From positions 10,112,038 to 10,176,037 of the forward strand of contig CM038923.1 of assembly GCA_021904315.1 (NCBI GenBank): a DNA stretch of 64,000 nt, given 5' to 3'. The notes under the pieces were generated by a model that saw only the letters and a list, made by a program, of their open reading frames with translations, was not told the origin of the DNA and did no database searches. Numbering within the stretch: the stretch's first letter is position 1; the number at the start of each line of letters is the position of its first letter. Shown here piece by piece: positions 58,466 to 64,000 of this stretch. This stretch comes from Sphagnum magellanicum. Lineage: Eukaryota; Streptophyta; Sphagnopsida; Sphagnales; Sphagnaceae. The position numbers were made by a program, and so were the translations under genes.

Positions 58466-61400
58466 CCATTAAGGTTGGTTGCAAGGTCCCTTTAATTTGG
58501 TAGAATTGATACAAAGTAAAGTAGGGTTAGAGGAGGAATTATATGATTAAGATGAATTGAAGGAAACCTAGTTATTACACATTGTATGTAGTAATTCTTG
58601 CCTTGGCCATTTAAGTATTTCAAAATTATATCTTAATATTAGATTGTGTTATATTCTAAAACTTGTAATGAAGCATCTAGTTCTTGTGTTCGCCCATCAA
58701 ATACTTCAAGGTATACAAATAATTTTTACTTGACATAACTTATATAATGCAATTTGGACTTTAAATTTATGTTAAAGAACCATCTAAATATAATTGATTA
58801 CTATGAACAAAGTAAGAACTTGTTGTGAAAGAATCAAATTTTCAAGAAAGAAAAAAATTTAGAATTATGAAGGGTATTGAAAAGTGTGACTTAAAAAATA
58901 AATAAAATTGTCCTATTTCTTTGGAAAAAAAAAGTGACACAATTGTAGTTATTGGTTATTGAAAAAGGTTGAAACCCACCCAACATTGGTTTGCCTCGTA
59001 TTGTCAGGATGAGATAATATCATCTGCAGAACTCTCAATCAGTGTCTTCCAGGAGGTTCATCCAAAATTTGTGTTCAAATGAAAACCCCTAACATAGGAC
59101 AATGACAAATCTCTTGCTAACAGTTCTTAGGTAGCACGTGAATGAAAGGAATTGCAGGTGACCAAGGTAACCATAGCCATAATTAAAGAAGAACAAGGGG
59201 TGTGTCACACTGTGGCCTTGTCATTTACATTAAAACGTGTCTTAAGGCAAAAGAAAAATTATGGAAAATCAAATATTTCACCATGCAAAAATATAATCTT
59301 CAAAAAAATCCTCTAAAAGAAACCAAAATCCTTCCAGATATTATAACCCTATGACTAATCTCAAGTTTCAACACAAGCCAAAATATCATCTTTCAAAAAT
59401 CCTCATATAAAAATAGACCTATTACATAGGGGCCAAAATCCCTTAAGCTACTATACTCTATAATGAATCTAAACACAATATCCTTGCCTTGTGGTAGGCA
59501 AGGCCAACAAATAGAACTTCTTGCAAATGCCACTCATGTTGGAACAATGTAGGTTTCTGCATAATCAATGTAATGCCTCAATTATGAGAGGAGGATCCTC
59601 ATATTCGCCATTTGCAATATAGGAGATTGTATGTGAGCCATTTCATGAACCAATTATGTCAATGACCAAGCCAGTGATAGCCCTACCCCTGTAAATGTGT
59701 AGGAGATTTAACAGAAGGAGGAGGAACCTATTAGAGAGGAATCTCATGTTCCATCTTCAGTGTATGCCTTGGATATTATTGTACAAAATAAAATTTAGTC
59801 CTTCAATGGATTACAACTTAGAAGGAGATAATCTAGACTATAGGAGTGATAATGTTAGACTTAAAATAAATTTTGGTAATAACTTTTCAGTAAAATAAGT
59901 AAGTAAGGTAGCTAGTGGAAGTAGGTAATGACACCAACATTGTCATTGGTTGAGTAGATTTTTGGAAGAAATCAATGATTACCCCTTAATTTGCCCCCCT
60001 AAAATATATTTAGAAAAAAGATTAAATAAAAATAGAGTGGAGACGATAGAGAAATCCGCAAAGTCACCCTGTCTTCACCCTCCCTTTGGGCCTCTTTTAG
60101 TGGTATCCCGTAAAGTAAGGAAATTTTATTAAATCTCAGTATGAAATGCTAAAACTCGGTATTTAATGCACAAGGTTCGAGAGGAATACATGTAGGAGCA
60201 GTGAAAATCTATGTAGCAGCAGTGGAGGCACTCAGGAAAAAAGAAAGACAGGGTGAAACTCAGGAAACCATCATCCTAAGTTTCACCCCCCCTTGAACGC
60301 TAACATACTTTTTTGCTGGTTCTTTTGAATCTCACCCTGTGTATGACCAAACTCAGGGTACTGGTGCTGTCTTTTCCTGACTTTACGGATATCTCAATGA
60401 GAGAGGAGGAAACAAAGAATGTAAGACTTGTGTGAAAATTGTGATTGGAGATTATGTAAATCATCAAAGAGAGGGGGAAAGAAATTGACATCCCTTGTAA
60501 TAATGTTATTACTTCACTACATAAAGTCCTATAATGACAAATTTTATTTTGCAATGCACTTTGCATTTGTTTCATATGATTTTATAAGTGTTTGTGAAGT
60601 TTGAATGTTTTCAATTGTCTTGATATGAATGTGAGAAAAAAAGTATTATGGGTTAGTGTAACTCAAATTTGACTTGAAACTTGGTTCTATCGACCCAGTT
60701 CTCTATAGATTTTCTAGTAGTTTTCAGGTATTCTAATAGTCTAACAATCATAGTTCAAGAGTTCAGTAGCTGGATTGCCTTGTTTATTGTTGGGCTTCTC
60801 ATTTTACCAACAATACAATACCCTTGAATTGGGCCACAAATACGAGAAATGATGGCTACTACTATTGCAAATCATGTTGGCTATGTCCTTGTGATGGCAC
60901 CATGGCATAACAATACCAATCTGTCAACTATTTGCGGACACTAGTTTTGGTGGCAAGGTCCAAACTAGATAATAGGAGCCACTTGGCCACATATTGAGTT
61001 CTTTAAAAAAAATAAAAAATTCAAAGTATTCTTAAAATCATGATTTTGTTTTAATTATGAGCACCCATAAATAAAGGTGTTGCATTATACACAAAGATGT
61101 AATTGGTTCATAGAATGCCATTTTTTTTAGAATTGTACTGAATTTAAAAATAAAGATAAAGATTGAACATAAAGATGTTTATTCATTGAATGTTAGGTTT
61201 ACTGGAATGGTGATGAGTTCAAAGTCTTTTGACTAGTAGGTCAAATTACCTTTTTATAGTTCCAATGTTTTTTGCAAATTTTTGGTTGATGTCTTGGGTG
61301 AGTTAAACAAGTTCAAGAAGACAGTCAAGTACTTATGATCAAGAGGATATCACTACTATTGGATCCATTTTGGATGTCTTAATCATTGTTTTTAAAAGAC

Positions 61401-61479
61401 ACTATTTGGGCAAAATTTTGGTAGAAATACCAAGGAACTTGGACCTTTTTTTTTTTTGGTGAAGTTGTACTAATAAGGA
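58466..61479. other. gene-poor stretch
   Basis: No gene recognised. 59428-59505 repeats a short dispersed sequence seen at about 27038-27115. An 11 bp inverted repeat, CACCCTGTCTT (60066-60076) and AAGACAGGGTG (60245-60255), lies in a region with other CACCCTGT and CAGGAAA words; it could be a small decayed element. Confidence 0.35.
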
Positions 61480-62130
61480 CTATGACCTTTGTTGATGAAG
61501 ATGGTGTGTTTAGTAACCATGTTTTGCATATTGATTGGGTGCCTAGATGTCAAAGTGGGGGAACTTTGGAAGATTATCAAAGGATTTCGAAAAGAATACA
61601 TCCAAAAGCTCATAGACAATTTGAATTCCAAATTTCATGATGTCCTCACTTTCAATGTTGCTCAACTTTTCAATTTTAAATACTAGCTAGTTGATGACAT
61701 AGAAAGAGAAAACTTACAAAGGAGTGGTTTACTAGATTGCTTATCAAGTTATATGTTACAACAAAGAACAATATGATAGAGCAAGAGATGAATTTATTAA
61801 GTGTATAAAGACATTCTGGAAAGAATGTGAGGAAAAGTCTATGTCAAATGCATGGGCATATTGTTCTATTTTCAATGAATATTTTGCTACTTGGCCTAAA
61901 ATAATTAGTCTTTGGCAAAGGGTGATGGTAATTCCATCAAGCATAGCTATTTGTCAATGGCAAAATTGGGTGAAAAGTGACTAGAGGAATAGATTGAAGA
62001 TCAAAACTTTGATGCACTTATGAAGTGTCTTTATGTGGAAAAGGAAGTGCAAGATATGGATTGGCTTAGTATCTTTGATATTTGGAGTGACAAAAAGCAT
62101 TGAAAACTAGTTGAATTTGATACAGATAAT
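61480..62130 (+). pseudogene. third hAT-type transposase remnant, C-terminus
   Basis: From about 61884 one frame reads WPKIISLWQRVMVIPSSIAI, then NWVKSD, a stop and RNRLKIKTL. A frameshift near 62008 moves to ALMKCLYVEKEVQDMDWLSI and FDIWSDKKH before another stop. The order (VIP.S.A.C...F...N..K...R.RL...TLDALM) is that of the dimer region of the hAT proteins related to animal ZNF862-like sequences. Upstream text from 61480 is protein-like but unassigned. The Cys-Glu-Arg-Gly-Phe stretch expected after the first block is lost. Not functional. Confidence 0.65.
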
Positions 62131-63318
62131 AAGCATTGATGTTTGAAGTTTTTGCCATGTTTGGTTGGTTTATTGGATTTCAATATTTTTAAATTGGTGT
62201 TTTAAAAATCATTGATTGTCTTTTCACATCCTACACATTCAGTACACGTGTAGGGAAAAATGAAGGGCTATGAATTTGATAGCCTTTCAACATGAAAGGC
62301 ATAAAAGTTGGAGACCTTCATTGATAAAGGCTGATACCCACCTTTCAAAGTTTAGCTTGTGGGAAGGGTGGTGGTGGGGGAGGGTTGATTTTCCTAGATG
62401 TTGGTTCCTCAGAAGTTCCCAATGTGTTCCCCAATATGTTCCCAATAGCATCACACTTCATCCCATGATTTTTGGCCAAAGTCAAACTTCCATAACCTAT
62501 AAAGGTAGGTCACATGGAATCACCTAGATATACTTCTTTTTTGGGGTGTTTAAAAAAAAGCCTTGGGAGGGGCCAGCAAAAGTGGCTCCATTGCAAATGA
62601 CAAATAAGTCCTACCAGCCAAAATGGCCCCCTCCCCTCCCCTCCCCCAAAACTCGATATGTACTTAGTACTCACCCTCTTACAAAGCGATAAGCCATTAG
62701 CCCAAGCCAAAAATGGTGATGAGAGATGACAGTTGGGGCATAAGTATTTCCTGCAGCCCATGAGATGGCTCAAAATGCAGGCTAGGAGGGCCCAAGTTTT
62801 TCCTATTGGAAGTGGGTTGGTGTATTTGAGTTTTTTTGGGATTTGGTGTTCCACCATGTTTTCAATGTGCTCCCACCTGGTTTCCAGTTATTTTTCAACG
62901 ACACGTTTGGCATGTTTCTCCAGTTTCCATATGTTTTATTAGATGTTCAAAATAACATCACACTCTACCCCATATTCTTTGCCCAAAATTCTAGGTCATT
63001 GTAACCTATCTAGCTCGACCAAAGGGAGAGGCTACATATTCTTATCATTTTGGAACATTCATATTGTGAATATTTTCTTATAATGGACAAATAAAAAAGC
63101 TCATCACCCATACCAACCAAAAAAATACAATACAACCAACAATACATACCCTATTGTGAGTCAACTTGGTTTTCAGATCAGCTAAAGGTATTTTATCTTT
63201 GTTTGTTCCTCATTCAAGACTTAATGTTCTACATGAAGTCATGTAAATTTTGTTTAACATAGGCATGTCATGCTATTAAGTACATGTGTAATTCACAACT
63301 AGGGACTTATTCATGAAC
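62131..63318. other. gene-free stretch with a local duplicated segment
   Basis: ATAGCATCACACTTCATCCC...TTTGGCCAAA...CATAACCTAT at about 62449-62505 is similar to ATAACATCACACTCTACCCC...TTTGCCCAAA...TGTAACCTAT at about 62951-63010, in the same orientation and about 500 bases apart. A C-rich patch CCCTCCCCTCCCCTCCCCC lies at 62629-62647. No gene recognised. Confidence 0.45.
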
Positions 63319-63690
63319 CTAGAGACAAAATGCATGAACACGTGAACCTCCAACACTTGGATATGGAACAACAGTTACACTAACTACAGTAACGCCTTCA
63401 CCCATGTACACACGACCATTCACCACTGAAACTCCTCCTGCTAAGCTACAACTTGCATTGTATTGCCAAAGTATTTTCCCTGATGTAGCTTCTAATGCCA
63501 AAAGTGTACCATATGGAACACCATAAGCAGTGACAAACACAACTCCATTGGCAACAGTCACAGGTCCATACGCAATGCTACTATTTGGTGCAGCTATGGA
63601 CCATAAGATAGTCCCATTGTTCGCATCCATAGCTACCCACCCACCTCCATTTGTGACTTTGCTTGATGGAAGGAGTGTAACCACCTTGCA
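63319..63690 (-). pseudogene. 3' part of a second PQQ-type dehydrogenase gene, disrupted
   Basis: On the minus strand it matches residues from about 420 to the end of the gene at 30872-34129: LLPSSKVTNGGGWVAMDANN, GPVTVANGVVFVTAYGVPYG, SGKILWQYNASCSLAGGVSV and the C-terminal HAFCL with a stop at 63319-63321. Nucleotide similarity is high, about nine bases in ten by eye. The similarity begins in the middle of what is the last exon of the other gene and is cut off at about 63685 by a repeat. So the exon is interrupted and the upstream exons are not in the window. The remaining frame has no stop, suggesting recent loss. Confidence 0.85.
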
Positions 63691-64000
63691 ACATAGGAAA
63701 AATCTCATTATTTTTACTTGCCTACAGACTTCATCTATCAAATAGTATTAAAGCTAACATTGCCAGTCACCATTTGGTTTTTAGGCTAATATTTTGTACT
63801 TACACTTTTCATTTTACAATAGGTCCTTAGCTAGGCATAGATTTCTATAGCAATTTCACGAATTTTAACTTACTATTTAACTTGCACCCCACATTGATGG
63901 TACTCGTTACAAAGCATAAGGTGCCTCCTGAGTCCTCACCTCGAAGAGGCAATCTTACATAACTTAAGGTAACCTCCTGTAACACTGAAAGAACTTGGGG
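63676..64000 (+). repeat. LTR-like dispersed repeat, copy 2, running off the window
   Basis: Near-identical to 25838-26165 from TGTAACCACCTTGCAACAT onward. It begins exactly where the quinoprotein exon stops being recognisable, so it is probably an insertion into that exon. The right end lies beyond the window. Confidence 0.82.

Noticed and set aside
60066..60255. Small element bounded by CACCCTGTCTT inverted repeats
   Set aside because: The arms are only 11 bases, no target duplication is evident, and several CACCCTGT words occur nearby, so the boundary is arbitrary.
62510..62857. 115-codon minus-strand frame
   Set aside because: Covers a C-rich low-complexity patch and shows no recognisable domain.

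Overview
This window looks like nuclear DNA of a land plant with a large, repeat-rich genome. The evidence is split genes with GT-AG introns, a plant-type beta carbonic anhydrase, a plant secreted PQQ-type beta-propeller dehydrogenase, a chromodomain Ty3/gypsy retrotransposon with an initiator-Met-tRNA-like primer site, and hAT, CACTA, PIF/Harbinger-like and pogo-like DNA elements. AT content is high and most coding-like stretches are decayed. I cannot name the species. A gymnosperm or a seed-free vascular plant is my guess, not a result.

Layout. 1-1.2 kb is a cryptically simple TTAGG-rich repeat that switches strand near 600. 1.97-4.67 kb is a complete multi-exon beta carbonic anhydrase gene. 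6.7-16.3 kb is a minus-strand hAT transposase pseudogene split by a 6.4 kb Ty3/gypsy element (8883-15287), which has both LTRs, a 5 bp target duplication, many stops, mutated protease and reverse transcriptase active sites and a deleted integrase core. 16.5-30.8 kb is AT-rich and gene-poor, holding MITEs, a SINE-like fragment, a lone CACTA end, an LTR-like repeat and a degraded unrecognised coding remnant.

30.87-34.13 kb is an apparently intact four-exon gene for a 540-residue secreted quinoprotein-like dehydrogenase. 35.7-43.9 kb is a broken multi-segment coding region, possibly a dead CACTA element, invaded by a 619 bp MITE. 44.6-47.1 kb is a non-autonomous CACTA element with subterminal TTGCAAC repeats. 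48.8-50.8 kb carries two interleaved tandem arrays (units of about 310 and 415 bp). 51-56 kb is AT-rich with SINE-like fragments and degenerate CCTA/TAACC repeats. 56.5-58.5 kb is a second hAT pseudogene interrupted by a 732 bp pogo-like element that keeps a TATA box and a helix-turn-helix fragment. 61.5-62.1 kb is a third hAT C-terminus. The right edge holds the 3' part of a second quinoprotein gene on the minus strand, cut by an LTR-like repeat that also occurs at 25.8 kb.

Only two genes look functional, the carbonic anhydrase and the PQQ-type dehydrogenase. They show no operon-like or pathway link; the rest is a layered record of transposition and decay. I found no convincing new cellular system. 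The most unusual items are the exactly readable nested insertion at 8-16 kb, the interleaved tandem arrays at 49-51 kb, the TIR family GGGTGAAAGCACACTA, and the broken coiled-coil region at 35.7-43.9 kb.
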